Shown piece by piece: positions 17,873 through 27,586 of a stretch of 64,000 bases of DNA. Made by a program: the position numbers and the translations under genes. How positions within the stretch are numbered: position 1 is the first letter of the stretch; the number at the start of each line of letters is the position of its first letter. This DNA comes from CAZJAH01 sp964544155 (GTDB taxonomy: Bacteria > Bacteroidota > Ignavibacteria > Kapaibacteriales > UBA2268): positions 17,019-81,018 of the forward strand of contig CAZJAH010000009.1 in NCBI GenBank assembly GCA_964544155.1, given 5' to 3'. The notes beneath the pieces were generated by a model. The model did no database searches. It was not told the DNA's origin and worked only from the letters and a program-made list of their open reading frames with translations.

Positions 17873-19243
17873 ATGGAATCTGTGCTAAAATATATTGATA
17901 CGAATAAAGAAAGATTTTTAAAGGAACTGACAAACTTTCTTGAAATACCCAGTATAAGCAGTCTTAAAGCCCACAATGAGGATACGCTCCACTGCGCTGA
18001 CTGGCTGATTGATAACATAAAAAAAGCCGGAATCGATAGCGTCAGGGCATATCCTACCCAGGGGCATCCCATAGTTTACGCCGAATATATGGAAGCCGGA
18101 AAGGCTGCTCCCACAGTGCTTATATATGGCCATTACGACGTTCAGCCGGTTGACCCTTTGCATCTGTGGAAATCAGCGCCGTTCAAACCGGAGATAAGGA
18201 ACGGAAAAATATACGGCCGCGGCACATCGGATGATAAAGGCCAGGTCTTTGCTCATATTAAAGCTATCGAAGCCCACTTAAAAACTTATGGTAAACTGCC
18301 TGTGAATATCAAGCTATTGATTGAAGGCGAGGAGGAATGCGGTTCGAATAACCTGGATAAATTCATTGATAAGTACCGTGAAATGCTTGCATGCGATACT
18401 GTGATTATATCTGATACAGAATGGTTTGCCGAAGGCCTGCCATCTATATGCTATGGGCTGCGCGGCATTTCATTCGTTGAAGTATTCCTTAAAGGCCCGA
18501 ACAGAGACCTTCACTCAGGCACCTTCGGCGGCACGGTAGCGAACCCGTTAAACGTTCTGTGCGATATGATCTCCAGTCTAAAAGATGAAAAAGGCAGGAT
18601 ACAAATACCCGGCTTTTATGATGACGTAATAGAACTTACAGATAAAGAACGTGAAGAATTCAAGAGGCTGCCTTTTAATGAAGGCGAATACAAAAAAGAC
18701 CTCAGTGTTGATGAACTGGCCGGCGAAGAAGGCTATTCCCCTTTAGAAAGGCTCTGGGGAAGGCCGTCGCTCGATCTTAACGGCATCGTCGGCGGATTTA
18801 CGGGAGAAGGCGCTAAGACAGTACTCCCGGCTGAAGCATCAGCAAAAATATCCATGAGGCTCGTACCCAATCAGGATAGCTCGGATATTTCAAAGAAAAT
18901 CGCAGATTATCTAATGAATATTGCTCCGAAATCAGTCAAGGTAGAAGTAAGAGAGCTTCACGGAGGAAATCCTGTGGTAGTAGCCATGGATTCACCCGGC
19001 GTTAAGTCGGCTGTGGAAGCCATGAAAAAAGCATTCGGAAAAGATGTGGTATTTATGCGCGAAGGCGGCTCTATTCCAATCGTTGAAGTATTCGACCGCG
19101 TGCTGCGGGCGCCGGCAGTCCTGATGGGGCTCGGCCTGCCTTCTGATAATATCCACTCGCCAAATGAAAGTTTCGCTCTGGATAATTTCTATGGAGGCAT
19201 AAAAGCATCCGCAATTTTTTTCGAGGAATTTTCAAAACTGTGA
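17873..19243 (+). CDS. M20 family metallodipeptidase
   Basis: A 456-residue cytosolic di-zinc peptidase. The metal and catalytic motifs are in order: YGHYDVQPVD near residue 83, GRGTSDDKGQ near 117, EGEEECGS near 151, and a late SPNESFAL His/Glu region. A lid or dimerisation domain occupies about 210-370, with DLHSGTFGG at its start. This fits dipeptidases of the carnosinase-like M20 group. AAAGGA precedes the ATG. It sits next to an OPT peptide transporter and near PepD, forming a peptide-use neighbourhood, although each gene has its own terminator. Confidence 0.93.
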   Translation: MESVLKYIDTNKERFLKELTNFLEIPSISSLKAHNEDTLHCADWLIDNIKKAGIDSVRAYPTQGHPIVYAEYMEAGKAAPTVLIYGHYDVQPVDPLHLWKSAPFKPEIRNGKIYGRGTSDDKGQVFAHIKAIEAHLKTYGKLPVNIKLLIEGEEECGSNNLDKFIDKYREMLACDTVIISDTEWFAEGLPSICYGLRGISFVEVFLKGPNRDLHSGTFGGTVANPLNVLCDMISSLKDEKGRIQIPGFYDDVIELTDKEREEFKRLPFNEGEYKKDLSVDELAGEEGYSPLERLWGRPSLDLNGIVGGFTGEGAKTVLPAEASAKISMRLVPNQDSSDISKKIADYLMNIAPKSVKVEVRELHGGNPVVVAMDSPGVKSAVEAMKKAFGKDVVFMREGGSIPIVEVFDRVLRAPAVLMGLGLPSDNIHSPNESFALDNFYGGIKASAIFFEEFSKL

Positions 19244-19265
19244 ATCAAATGCACACTTAATTAAG

Positions 19266-19291
19266 AGCTGTCCTTTTAGGGACAGCTTTTT
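19266..19291 (+). terminator. Terminator of the M20 dipeptidase gene
   Basis: AGCTGTCC, loop TTTTAG and GGACAGCT form an 8-bp perfect stem followed by four Ts. Confidence 0.85.
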
Positions 19292-19380
19292 ATTATGGAA
19301 TTGATTATTTTATATTAAAAAAAATATTCATTATTATTTTAATCTTTTAAAAATTAATTAAAATATAAAGGTATATTCTA

Positions 19381-21429
19381 ATGGCTGAAGAAAATTTTGT
19401 GCCTTACGTTCCCGAAAGCGAAACAGGAATGGCGGAACTGACCATGAGGGCATTGATCCTCGGTATAATAATGGCTGTGGTACTTGGAGCTGCTAATGCT
19501 TATTTGGGCCTGAAAGCAGGTATGACCATAGCTGCTACTTACCCGGCTGCGGTAATAGGCATGGCTTTTTTGAAAATTTTCAAAGGCAGCATCCTCGAAG
19601 AAAACCTCGCCAGGACTATTGGTTCTGTAGGCGAATCAGTAGCCGCCGGCGCGATATTTACCATACCCGCTTTTATGATAGCAGGTATATGGAGCGGCGA
19701 GGATTTCGGCAATACATCAAATTGGTTCGAAACATCAATTATCCTGCTGGTAGGTGGTTTTATAGGTATCCTTTTTGTAACGATAATGCGCAGGATGATG
19801 GTCACGGATAAAGAGCTGCCCTTTCCGGAATCGATTGCTGCCGCTGAGATACACAAAGCGGGACGCAGCGGCACAAGCGGTGCTAAATTCCTGTTCTGGG
19901 CAATGGGCCTTGGCGCTTTAATCCAAATATTGATAAAGTTACAGTTCTTCGCAAAAGGCTGGGAGTATTTTGTTGAGTTCAAAGGCCAGATAATAGCCTT
20001 TACCCGGGGCGAATCCGTAACAGCCGGCGGCGGAGCGCTGCTGAGCTCACCGGCAGTAAGCCCTGCTTATATGGGTGTTGGGTACATAATAGGCCCGCAG
20101 CTTGCATCCTTGAGCTTTGCAGGAGGCCTGCTTGCATGGGGATTATTCGTTCCTTTGCTTTTATATTTTCTGGGCCCTGAACTTACTACCGGTATAGCTG
20201 AAAGAAATGAAGCTGGCAATGAAGAATGGGCCGCGATAGCCGGTGCGGTATGGGCAAGCATAGTAAGGCCGATAGCGATTGGGGGTATGCTTCTGGCTGC
20301 TGCCCATACTATATGGAAAATGCGTAAAAACCTGGCTGCAGGCTTATCCAGAGCTTTCGGTGATGTCAGGAAAAAAGGCACTTCTCCTTCTGAAACTGAA
20401 ATCCGCACACAGAAAGACCTGGATTTCAAATGGGTACTTATTGGAGTGGCAGTTGCGGCTGTTGCCACATTCCTCGTAACTAATTTTTTCACTAATGATA
20501 TTAGCGCTTCAATTGTGGCAACAATTGTTATGGTAATAGCTGCGTTCTTTTTCTCAGCGGTGGCGGGTTATCTGGTGGGACTTATCGGATCAAGTAATAA
20601 CCCAATCAGCGGCCTAACAATATCTACTCTGATAGTTGCAGCTGTACTTATGGTGCTGCTGGGCATGTCCGGCAATGAAGGCATAGCCGCCGTACTGGGC
20701 GTAGCCGCGATCATTGCGGTGGCGGCGGCCGTTTCGGGGGATATGTTCCAGGATCTCAAAGTCGGATACCTGCTTGGAGGGACACCCTGGAAAATGCAGC
20801 TCGGCGAAATGGCGGGCGTATTAATTTCGGCTTTTGTGATGTTCTTTCCGCTTGTTATCCTGCACCAAGGTGATATAATCGCAAACGACGGTGAATTCAT
20901 ACTCGGGGTAACAGGGCTTGGAGGCGAGAATTATCCCGCGCCACAGGCTTCGCTTATGGCTGTACTTGCCAAGGGTATTGTGGGCGGCAGCATGCCCTGG
21001 CCGTTAATATTCATTGGATTTGCCATGAGTATGGTCTTTATTCTTCTTAAAGTGAAAAGCCCAATGCTCGTTTGTGTGGGTATGTATCTTCCTTTAGAAA
21101 CATCATTCGCAATATTTATAGGAGGCTTGATTAAAGGAATACTTGATAAGATAATCCAAAGGCGGAAATTCAACTCAGCTCAAAAATCCAGGCTCACCAA
21201 TAATGGTGTACTGCTGGCATCAGGCCTTATAGCCGGTGAAGCGCTGATCGGGCTTCTATTCGCTGCTCTTGCTGTGATGGATATTAAAATATCGCAGTTC
21301 TTTATTTTCGAAGAGCCTTCATTCCTGCTCAGCCTGCTGGTATTCGCGGTAATCGGCTATATACTGATACGTATCCCTGTTAATAACGCGGGCAGCCCCG
21401 ATGAACCTGCTCCCCCGCCTCAGTTATAA
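19381..21429 (+). CDS. OPT family oligopeptide transporter
   Basis: A 682-residue polytopic inner-membrane protein with about 14-16 hydrophobic segments. The N-terminal block (MRALILGIIMAVVLGAANAYLGLKAGMT) and the LPFPESIAAAEIHKAG loop match prokaryotic OPT transporters, which take up oligopeptides or metal-chelating peptides by proton symport. Further family marks are GSSNNPISGLTISTL and GGTPWKMQLGEMAGV in the second half. AAAGG precedes the ATG. With the dipeptidases on either side (17873 and 21942) it suggests peptide import and hydrolysis, but the substrate cannot be read from sequence. Confidence 0.93.
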   Translation: MAEENFVPYVPESETGMAELTMRALILGIIMAVVLGAANAYLGLKAGMTIAATYPAAVIGMAFLKIFKGSILEENLARTIGSVGESVAAGAIFTIPAFMIAGIWSGEDFGNTSNWFETSIILLVGGFIGILFVTIMRRMMVTDKELPFPESIAAAEIHKAGRSGTSGAKFLFWAMGLGALIQILIKLQFFAKGWEYFVEFKGQIIAFTRGESVTAGGGALLSSPAVSPAYMGVGYIIGPQLASLSFAGGLLAWGLFVPLLLYFLGPELTTGIAERNEAGNEEWAAIAGAVWASIVRPIAIGGMLLAAAHTIWKMRKNLAAGLSRAFGDVRKKGTSPSETEIRTQKDLDFKWVLIGVAVAAVATFLVTNFFTNDISASIVATIVMVIAAFFFSAVAGYLVGLIGSSNNPISGLTISTLIVAAVLMVLLGMSGNEGIAAVLGVAAIIAVAAAVSGDMFQDLKVGYLLGGTPWKMQLGEMAGVLISAFVMFFPLVILHQGDIIANDGEFILGVTGLGGENYPAPQASLMAVLAKGIVGGSMPWPLIFIGFAMSMVFILLKVKSPMLVCVGMYLPLETSFAIFIGGLIKGILDKIIQRRKFNSAQKSRLTNNGVLLASGLIAGEALIGLLFAALAVMDIKISQFFIFEEPSFLLSLLVFAVIGYILIRIPVNNAGSPDEPAPPPQL

Positions 21430-21440
21430 ACCAATTAAAT

Positions 21441-21474
21441 AAAAAAAGCCCTTTTATTACGGGGCTTTTTTTTT
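21441..21474 (+). terminator. Terminator of the OPT gene
   Basis: AAAAGCCC and GGGGCTTTT form a stem around a TTTTATTAC loop, followed by a long T-run. The A-run on the other side would let it work weakly on the minus strand too. Confidence 0.85.
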
Positions 21475-21567
21475 GGAATGGCTTATTTGCTTAATTTTGT
21501 ATTATGAAAATATTTGGATATTTTCAGCGTTTAAATATAAATTGTTTAATTACTTCACAAAGTTAAC

Positions 21568-21939
21568 TTGGTCTCATTTAAGAAAAATAAAAAGAAAGAT
21601 ATAAATTATCTTGAACTTACCCCATATAAAAAGCACAGCCATGAGATTAACGAAAAAGGGCGAGTGGATGTGCTCGTTCCCCGTTTCGACAATAAATTAC
21701 TCGAAAAGATATTCATTCCAAAAAGCAAGTCAAAGTTCATTAAGGCCAATCTGGATGAATTCGGCTCAGAAACATGGCTGCTTATTGACGGAGAGAATAA
21801 AGTAAGGGATCTGGCCGAACTGCTTAAGTCAAAATTCGGTGACAGAATACACCCTGTTTATAACCGATTGACTCTATTTCTGACCCAGCTTCATAAAAAC
21901 GGATTTATAGATTTTTTAGAATTTAAAAAGGACAGGTAA
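21568..21939 (+). CDS. PqqD-like peptide chaperone (RRE) protein
   Basis: A 123-residue protein with no in-frame ATG, so the start must be the TTG at 21568. Residues about 35-118 match the PqqD fold: DVLVPRFDNKLLEKIFIPKS, then ETWLLIDGENKVRDLAELLKSKFGD and a winged-helix-like end, LTLFLTQLHKNGFIDF. PqqD domains bind precursor peptides of RiPP pathways. No radical SAM enzyme, cyclodehydratase or precursor peptide is visible here. It ends 2 bases before pepD and is surely co-transcribed with it, which is unusual company for a PqqD protein. Confidence 0.8.
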   Translation: MVSFKKNKKKDINYLELTPYKKHSHEINEKGRVDVLVPRFDNKLLEKIFIPKSKSKFIKANLDEFGSETWLLIDGENKVRDLAELLKSKFGDRIHPVYNRLTLFLTQLHKNGFIDFLEFKKDR

Positions 21940-21941
21940 TC

Positions 21942-23402
21942 ATGGCAAAAGTATTGGCAGGAATTAAACCGGAACCGGTATGGGATTATTTTGAGGAAAT
22001 TTGCAAATATCCCAGGCCTTCAAAAAAAGAAGAAAAAATTGCAAAATATATACTCGACTGGGCTAAAGAAAAAGGCTTTGAGACAAAAAAAGACCAGCTT
22101 GGTAATTTTGTGGTAAGAAAGCCGGCCACTAAAGGCATGGAAGACAGAAAGGCAGTGTGCATACAGGGCCATATAGATATGGTCTGCGAAAAGAACAGCG
22201 ACGTGGAATTCGATTTTGATAATGATCCTATACAGCCCTTTATAGATGGAGACTGGATAAAAGCAAAAGGCACAACGCTTGGCGCTGATAACGGCGTAGG
22301 AGTTGCTATGGGTATGGCAATACTCGACAGCAAGGATATCCCGCACCCGGATATTGAAATGCTCTGTACTCTCGACGAAGAAACAGGCCTTACAGGCGCG
22401 CAGCAGCTCAGTACAAAGCTGTTAAGGTCGGATATACTCATAAATCTCGATTCAGAAGAAGACGGCGCTTTCACTATCGGATGTGCCGGAGGGCTTAACA
22501 CAACCGGGCGGTATAAGTACCATGCCGATGATGTTCCCGCTGACTGCGAAGCTTATGAAGTAACCGTTAAAGGCCTCAAAGGCGGCCACTCAGGCATTGA
22601 AATACACGACGGCAGAGGTAATGCCATTAAATTCCTCAACAGGCTCCTGTGGAACTTAACTAATAAATTCAATATCAGAGTTTCTTCATTCAATAGCGGC
22701 GCAAAACATAACGCTATACCCAGGGAAGGTTTTGCAACAATTTGCGTTTCTAAAGCAGCTAAAAAAGACTTTGAAAAATATATCAAAGATTATAATGAAA
22801 TTGTTCAGAAAGAATTCATTACAAAAGAACCCAATCTAAACGTAAGCGCTAATACAACTGAAATGCCCGAACGCGTGATGACAGCAGATATGCAGAAAAA
22901 GCTGCTCAACTCTTTCTATGTGATGCCCCACGGCGTTATACGAATGAGCCCTGATATTGCGGGCCTTGTGCAGACATCGACCAACTTTGCCATTGTGGAA
23001 ACACGGGATGATGAGGTCTATGTGCTTACCAGCCAGCGCAGCTCCATTGAAACTGAAAAAGAAGACCTTGGCAATATGGTCAAGGCTTCGATAGTTGTTG
23101 GAGGCGGTAATGTGGAATTCGGCGAAGGCTATCCCGCCTGGCAGCCGAATATGGATTCGCCCATACTTCAGGAAGCAATAGTTGTTTACGAAAAAATATT
23201 TGGTAAAAAGCCTGTGATTGAAGCAATTCACGCCGGGCTTGAATGCGGCCTTATCGGAGAGAAATATCCGCATATGGATATGCTTTCATTCGGACCGACT
23301 CTGAAGGATGTTCATTCACCAGATGAGAAAATATCTATTTCCACAACAGAGAATTGCTGGAAGCTTCTGCTCGGAATTTTAAAAGAGATCCCCAAAAAAT
23401 AA
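21942..23402 (+). CDS. pepD: Cytosol non-specific dipeptidase PepD (aminoacyl-histidine dipeptidase)
   Basis: A 486-residue M20C zinc peptidase that cleaves Xaa-His and other dipeptides in the cytoplasm. Motifs in order: GHIDMVCEKN near residue 75, LGADNGVGVAMG near 112, LDEETGLTGA near 144, and GLKGGHSGIEIH near 210 at the lid domain. The late motif HAGLECGLI near 428 and SPDEKIS near 465 complete the active site. The length is normal. It is translationally close-coupled to the PqqD-like gene (2-base gap). A terminator lies at 23426. Confidence 0.95.
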   Translation: MAKVLAGIKPEPVWDYFEEICKYPRPSKKEEKIAKYILDWAKEKGFETKKDQLGNFVVRKPATKGMEDRKAVCIQGHIDMVCEKNSDVEFDFDNDPIQPFIDGDWIKAKGTTLGADNGVGVAMGMAILDSKDIPHPDIEMLCTLDEETGLTGAQQLSTKLLRSDILINLDSEEDGAFTIGCAGGLNTTGRYKYHADDVPADCEAYEVTVKGLKGGHSGIEIHDGRGNAIKFLNRLLWNLTNKFNIRVSSFNSGAKHNAIPREGFATICVSKAAKKDFEKYIKDYNEIVQKEFITKEPNLNVSANTTEMPERVMTADMQKKLLNSFYVMPHGVIRMSPDIAGLVQTSTNFAIVETRDDEVYVLTSQRSSIETEKEDLGNMVKASIVVGGGNVEFGEGYPAWQPNMDSPILQEAIVVYEKIFGKKPVIEAIHAGLECGLIGEKYPHMDMLSFGPTLKDVHSPDEKISISTTENCWKLLLGILKEIPKK

Positions 23403-23425
23403 AGTACTTAAATTATTTAATTTTG

Positions 23426-23462
23426 AGCCGGCCGGTATATAAAGTTATCAGCCGGCTTTTTA
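23426..23462 (+). terminator. Terminator of the pqqD-like/pepD operon
   Basis: AGCCGGC and GCCGGCT form a 7-bp perfect stem around an 18-base loop, followed by TTTTATT. Confidence 0.75.
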
Positions 23463-23568
23463 TTAAAAGAAATATTTAACTTTACGGCAGAGTATTTTCA
23501 TACGTCATTAAATAAGCAACATAAGCGTTCTTATATCTGTAATTTATTAAGTGAGATATATTGAAAAA

Positions 23569-24891
23569 ATGAAAACATCTATTATATTGACCGCCTGTTT
23601 AATATTGGTATTTGCAGCTGACTCATACGGGCAGAAGCCCGGCAGTAAGAAGCAGTATGACTATATGGTATCCGGGATGAAAGCCTTTGACCTGGGAAAT
23701 TATGAAGAAGCTATTCGTGATTTTACCAGGCTGCTGAAAAATGAAATTGATAATGAAAGAGCCTATTACAATCGTGGCCTGGCGTATTTATATACGCGCC
23801 GCTATGAAGAAGCGGCAGATGATTTTGATGAAGTCATCAGGATAAACCCATCATTTGCAGAACCTTATAATAACCGCGGCCTGGCATACTCATTCCTGGG
23901 CAGTCACGAAGAAGCGATTAAAGACTTCGATATGGCCATTACCAAAGATCCGGAATTTACTGAGGCTTATATTAACCGCGGCAGCGCCTATCTCCAATTA
24001 GATAAACACGATGAAGCGCTGGCTGATTTTTCGAAAGCCATTGAGCTCGATCCGATGAATCCTGAAGCATACTTCCAGAGAGGCCTGATGCATTACAAAA
24101 TGGCGAATTATGAAAGCTCGATTAAGGACCTTAGCGACGCTATAGATATGGGTGTACGCAACTATGAGTTGTACTATCAAAGGGCAAACGCTTATTATAT
24201 GACACATGAATATAGCAAAGCCATTCAGGATTTTACTACTGCCCTTGAAATCCAGCCTCAGGATACGCGTGCGCTAAATAACCGGGCCATGGCCTATGAT
24301 AAAGCCGGGATGGCCAAAGAAGCCATTGAAGACAGAAGGAAACTTGCTGAAATAAATGAAACAAGATTCACGCCTGTCGAAGAACTTCAATTTGTTACTT
24401 ATAAAGATGAATCAGGAAAAATCAGCCTGGAGTTACCCGAGGGATGGAATTTTTATTCCAACCCGGTACAAGACGATATTAAAGATCTCGAGTTTATAAT
24501 AAGCGAAAAAGAACTTGAAAGTTTTGAAGATTTCTATATGTCGGGTGTTACAGTAACTTATATTAAGAACATGCCGGAAAAGTATAATGTAAGTAATTCA
24601 AATGAAATACTTGATTTCTGGCGGGGCAGCCAGGGCCTGAACAGCAAAAACTACTTCAACTATGAAGTTTTTTCACAGAAGCAGTTTACAAGGGGAGGAT
24701 GGAGCGGGCTTATGTTCCATACTGTATTGCGGCATTCTGAAAATTCGCCGGCATTCAGCTACTATGAGATGGTAATGGCAAATGATACTGATATAATTTA
24801 CGCGTATTTCAGAGCGCCGCTGAACGTGTTTTCTTATTACCAGAAAATATTCGACAAAGCTGTTTCATCATTTAAAGTAAGCACTGAATGA
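23569..24891 (+). CDS. Periplasmic TPR protein with PsbP/DcrB-like C-terminal domain
   Basis: A 440-residue exported protein. I start at the ATG at 23569 (MKTSIILTACLILV) because the signal peptide begins there; a GTG 18 bases upstream is also open. Residues about 28-265 contain seven TPR units with marks such as AYYNRGLAYL, AYINRGSAYLQL and ALNNRAMAYDKAG. From about 275 to the end comes a beta-rich domain that starts GKISLELPEGWNFY and ends VSSFKVS, resembling PsbP/DcrB-like folds. It probably acts as a protein-interaction adaptor in the envelope. Its stop codon abuts that of the converging glycosyltransferase with no gap. Confidence 0.85.
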   Translation: MKTSIILTACLILVFAADSYGQKPGSKKQYDYMVSGMKAFDLGNYEEAIRDFTRLLKNEIDNERAYYNRGLAYLYTRRYEEAADDFDEVIRINPSFAEPYNNRGLAYSFLGSHEEAIKDFDMAITKDPEFTEAYINRGSAYLQLDKHDEALADFSKAIELDPMNPEAYFQRGLMHYKMANYESSIKDLSDAIDMGVRNYELYYQRANAYYMTHEYSKAIQDFTTALEIQPQDTRALNNRAMAYDKAGMAKEAIEDRRKLAEINETRFTPVEELQFVTYKDESGKISLELPEGWNFYSNPVQDDIKDLEFIISEKELESFEDFYMSGVTVTYIKNMPEKYNVSNSNEILDFWRGSQGLNSKNYFNYEVFSQKQFTRGGWSGLMFHTVLRHSENSPAFSYYEMVMANDTDIIYAYFRAPLNVFSYYQKIFDKAVSSFKVSTE

Positions 24892-26007
24892 TCAGCCCTG
24901 AAATTCCTGACCTTTCCATTTGATCTTTTTGTTTACCATTGTGAATGGCAGGATAAGCTCTATGAACATATAAAAAAACACAGATGGAATTATCCATTTT
25001 CTGAGGCTGTATTTTTTTAATTCCATTAGCGCGGGATTTATAACCGCGTAATCTCCTGCTACTCTGACAAAAAGCACGGCAAAAATCCAGAAAAGGCTCC
25101 CTTTTAAAAATGCCAGGATAAGAGCCGTGTAAATAGCTATTGAGGTCAGAACAAATAATCCCGCTCTCCAGCCTAAGCTTAAACCGCCGGCAGCCCAGCG
25201 CCTGTGCTGGCTCATGTATTCAGCGAAGTTCTTAACCGGATATGTAGTAACTGTTGATTCAGGCGAGCATAAATAGCGGACTCTATATCCCTTGCCATGT
25301 ACAGCTCTGAGCATGGCAAGATCTTCAGTTAACGAAAAATCAACATTCTCATAACCGCCTGTCTTGTCGTATGCCTCGCGTTTTATGGACAGGTTGTTCC
25401 CGAAGCATCCAAGCGGCTGCCCGAGAGCGAATCCCGCGGCTGCCATGGTGTGCATGTAAATCCATTCAGTTTCCTGGAATTTATCGAAAGTGCTTTTATT
25501 ACCGTGAATCAATGTATAAGCTGCTACCAATCCGGTGCTTTCATCAGCGGTGAAAGCATCGCATACGCTGTTTATCCATTCCGGATGAACAACGCAGTCG
25601 GCATCAGTCATAAGCAAATACCCGCCCCTCGAGCTGTCAATTCCTTCCTTTAAAGCGCCTGGTTTGCCCTGAAGGTTTTTATGATCGGAGCCTTTTGTTT
25701 TATGTACTACTTTCAGATGAGGCCGCTCCTTTTGGAGGCGGTCAAGAATATCACCGGTTGCATCCGTTGAGCGGTCATTTACTGCTATGATCTCGAATTT
25801 ATCCTTAGGATAGTTCACCATGTCGAATGACCTGATACAGTCTTCAATTTTTTCCTCTTCATTTCTGGCAGGTATAATTACCGAAACGAATGGCCTATTT
25901 TCAGGGCTGCCTTTTGGGGCGTTCCGCCTTTCTTTTACCGAACCGAAAAACATCACTGCTGCGCGTCCAACATAGATAAGGATCGCGGCAATTAGTATAT
26001 AAACCAT
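24892..26007 (-). CDS. Family 2 membrane glycosyltransferase
   Basis: A 371-residue inner-membrane enzyme. One N-terminal helix is followed by a GT-A domain: VSVIIPARNEEEKIEDC near residue 41, VNDRSTDATG, the metal site DADCV, TEDLAML and QHRRWAAGG, the QxxRW motif of processive GT2 enzymes. Three hydrophobic segments fill the last 110 residues. It should transfer sugars from a nucleotide donor to a lipid or polymer. The order of motifs is complete, so it is probably active. It stands alone; no polysaccharide cluster is nearby, and the acceptor is unknown. Confidence 0.9.
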   Translation of the reverse strand: MVYILIAAILIYVGRAAVMFFGSVKERRNAPKGSPENRPFVSVIIPARNEEEKIEDCIRSFDMVNYPKDKFEIIAVNDRSTDATGDILDRLQKERPHLKVVHKTKGSDHKNLQGKPGALKEGIDSSRGGYLLMTDADCVVHPEWINSVCDAFTADESTGLVAAYTLIHGNKSTFDKFQETEWIYMHTMAAAGFALGQPLGCFGNNLSIKREAYDKTGGYENVDFSLTEDLAMLRAVHGKGYRVRYLCSPESTVTTYPVKNFAEYMSQHRRWAAGGLSLGWRAGLFVLTSIAIYTALILAFLKGSLFWIFAVLFVRVAGDYAVINPALMELKKYSLRKWIIPSVFFYMFIELILPFTMVNKKIKWKGQEFQG

Positions 26008-26140
26008 AAATGTATGCCTTTGTTAATCAATGGTATTAATTTAAGAAATTTCTGTTTAAAATTTATTAAAGAATCGTTAATATAACAATAAAATAACGGG
26101 ATAAACATGGATAAATTTCGTAATATTACATAATTTCAAA

Positions 26141-27493
26141 ATGAAAAATACTACTGTTGACTTAATAAACGGACCGATAGATTCATCGCTCAGGAAATTC
26201 AGTATTCCTTTGGCGTTCAGCTTTATAGTACATATGCTGTATTCTCTGGTTGATACCTTCTATGTCAGCAGATTAGGCCCTGAAGCAATTGCCGCAGTCG
26301 GCATAAGCGAGCAGATAATATTTTTTATTTTCACTATAGGAAGCGGCTTTGCCATCGGAACCGGTATTGTAGTTTCCCGCCGGGTGGGCGAAGGCAGGCG
26401 CAGGGATGCCGGGTTTGCGGCTTCGCAGGCAATTGTATCGATGTTTGTCATAGCTTCGGCGCTGGCGGCAGCTTTTTATTATTTGACCGATGATTTACTC
26501 GCTTTGATGAATATCAGCGGAAAAGAAAACATAATGGCTCAGCATTATCTTTCTGCACTGATATTCGCGATTCCGTTTTATTTCATTTCATTCCAGTGCA
26601 GCTCGATTATCCGTTCAACCGGTAATTCCGTACTCACGATGCAGATAATGATCATAACCACTGTGATCAATGCGGTTCTTTCGCCTCTCATGATATTTGG
26701 TATAGGACCGTTTTCCGAAATGGGTATTTTCGGCGCCGGCCTGGCTACGGCCATAGCGCAGCTGTCAGGGACGATAATGTACATAGCTGCATTATCAATG
26801 AAATTTACCCCGGTGGAAATCATATTTAAACACTTCAAATTCGATTTTAAAATTGTTATAAATATTATCCGGATAGGGTTTCCTGCTACTCTAAACCTGC
26901 TATCCGTGAGCATTAACAGAATACTGCTTTTCTCACTGGCAAATGTTTTCGGAACCGACGTAATGGCTGCTTACACATTAGGGCTTAAAGTTGATCTGTT
27001 CGTATTTATGCCGATATTCGCCGTCAGCTCGGCCATAGAGATAACCACCGGGCAAAACCTGGGGGCCGGCAAACCCGAAAGGGTATTTTTGTATTTTCGT
27101 TCGGCCGTAAAGCAGCTCGGCAGCATAATGATTCTGATGGGTGTCATAGTATTCTTTGGCGGGGAATATTTTGTTAAACTATTTACTACCATGCCTGAAG
27201 TTATCGAAGAAACAGTCATTTACCTGAAGATCACTGCTTTTTCCTATGTGCTTTTCACAATCGGCAATGTATCCACCAGGGTAATTAACGGCGCGGGCGA
27301 TACATTCCGCAGCCTGGGTATTACGGCTACTGTGCTGCTTATATTCCAATTGCCACTGGCATATATTCTCAGTAAGCACACGGGTTTGGACCAGGCCGGC
27401 ATCTGGATTGGAATACTCGCCAGCCAGGGTGTTTACGCTTTAACCGGAATTTACAATCTCTACCGTAAAAAATGGATGAATGCTGAAGTTTAA
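26141..27493 (+). CDS. MATE family efflux transporter
   Basis: A 450-residue inner-membrane protein with 12 predicted helices in two similar halves. The start MKNTTVDLINGPIDSSLRKFSIP and the segment YSLVDTFYVSRLGPEAIAAVGIS are typical of MATE exporters, as are SRRVGEGRRRDAG and the matching NQNLGAGKPERV-type loop (TGQNLGAGKPERV) in the second half. Family members export cationic drugs or metabolites in exchange for Na+ or H+. No good ribosome site precedes the ATG. The regulator at 27587 follows 93 bases downstream on the same strand but has its own ribosome site. Confidence 0.93.
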   Translation: MKNTTVDLINGPIDSSLRKFSIPLAFSFIVHMLYSLVDTFYVSRLGPEAIAAVGISEQIIFFIFTIGSGFAIGTGIVVSRRVGEGRRRDAGFAASQAIVSMFVIASALAAAFYYLTDDLLALMNISGKENIMAQHYLSALIFAIPFYFISFQCSSIIRSTGNSVLTMQIMIITTVINAVLSPLMIFGIGPFSEMGIFGAGLATAIAQLSGTIMYIAALSMKFTPVEIIFKHFKFDFKIVINIIRIGFPATLNLLSVSINRILLFSLANVFGTDVMAAYTLGLKVDLFVFMPIFAVSSAIEITTGQNLGAGKPERVFLYFRSAVKQLGSIMILMGVIVFFGGEYFVKLFTTMPEVIEETVIYLKITAFSYVLFTIGNVSTRVINGAGDTFRSLGITATVLLIFQLPLAYILSKHTGLDQAGIWIGILASQGVYALTGIYNLYRKKWMNAEV

Positions 27494-27586
27494 GCCCTAA
27501 TTTATTTTTATTAATACATATTAATTGATTAATAGTATATGTATTATTATTTTGAAAGACTTAATAGTTGTTATTATGGAGGCATT

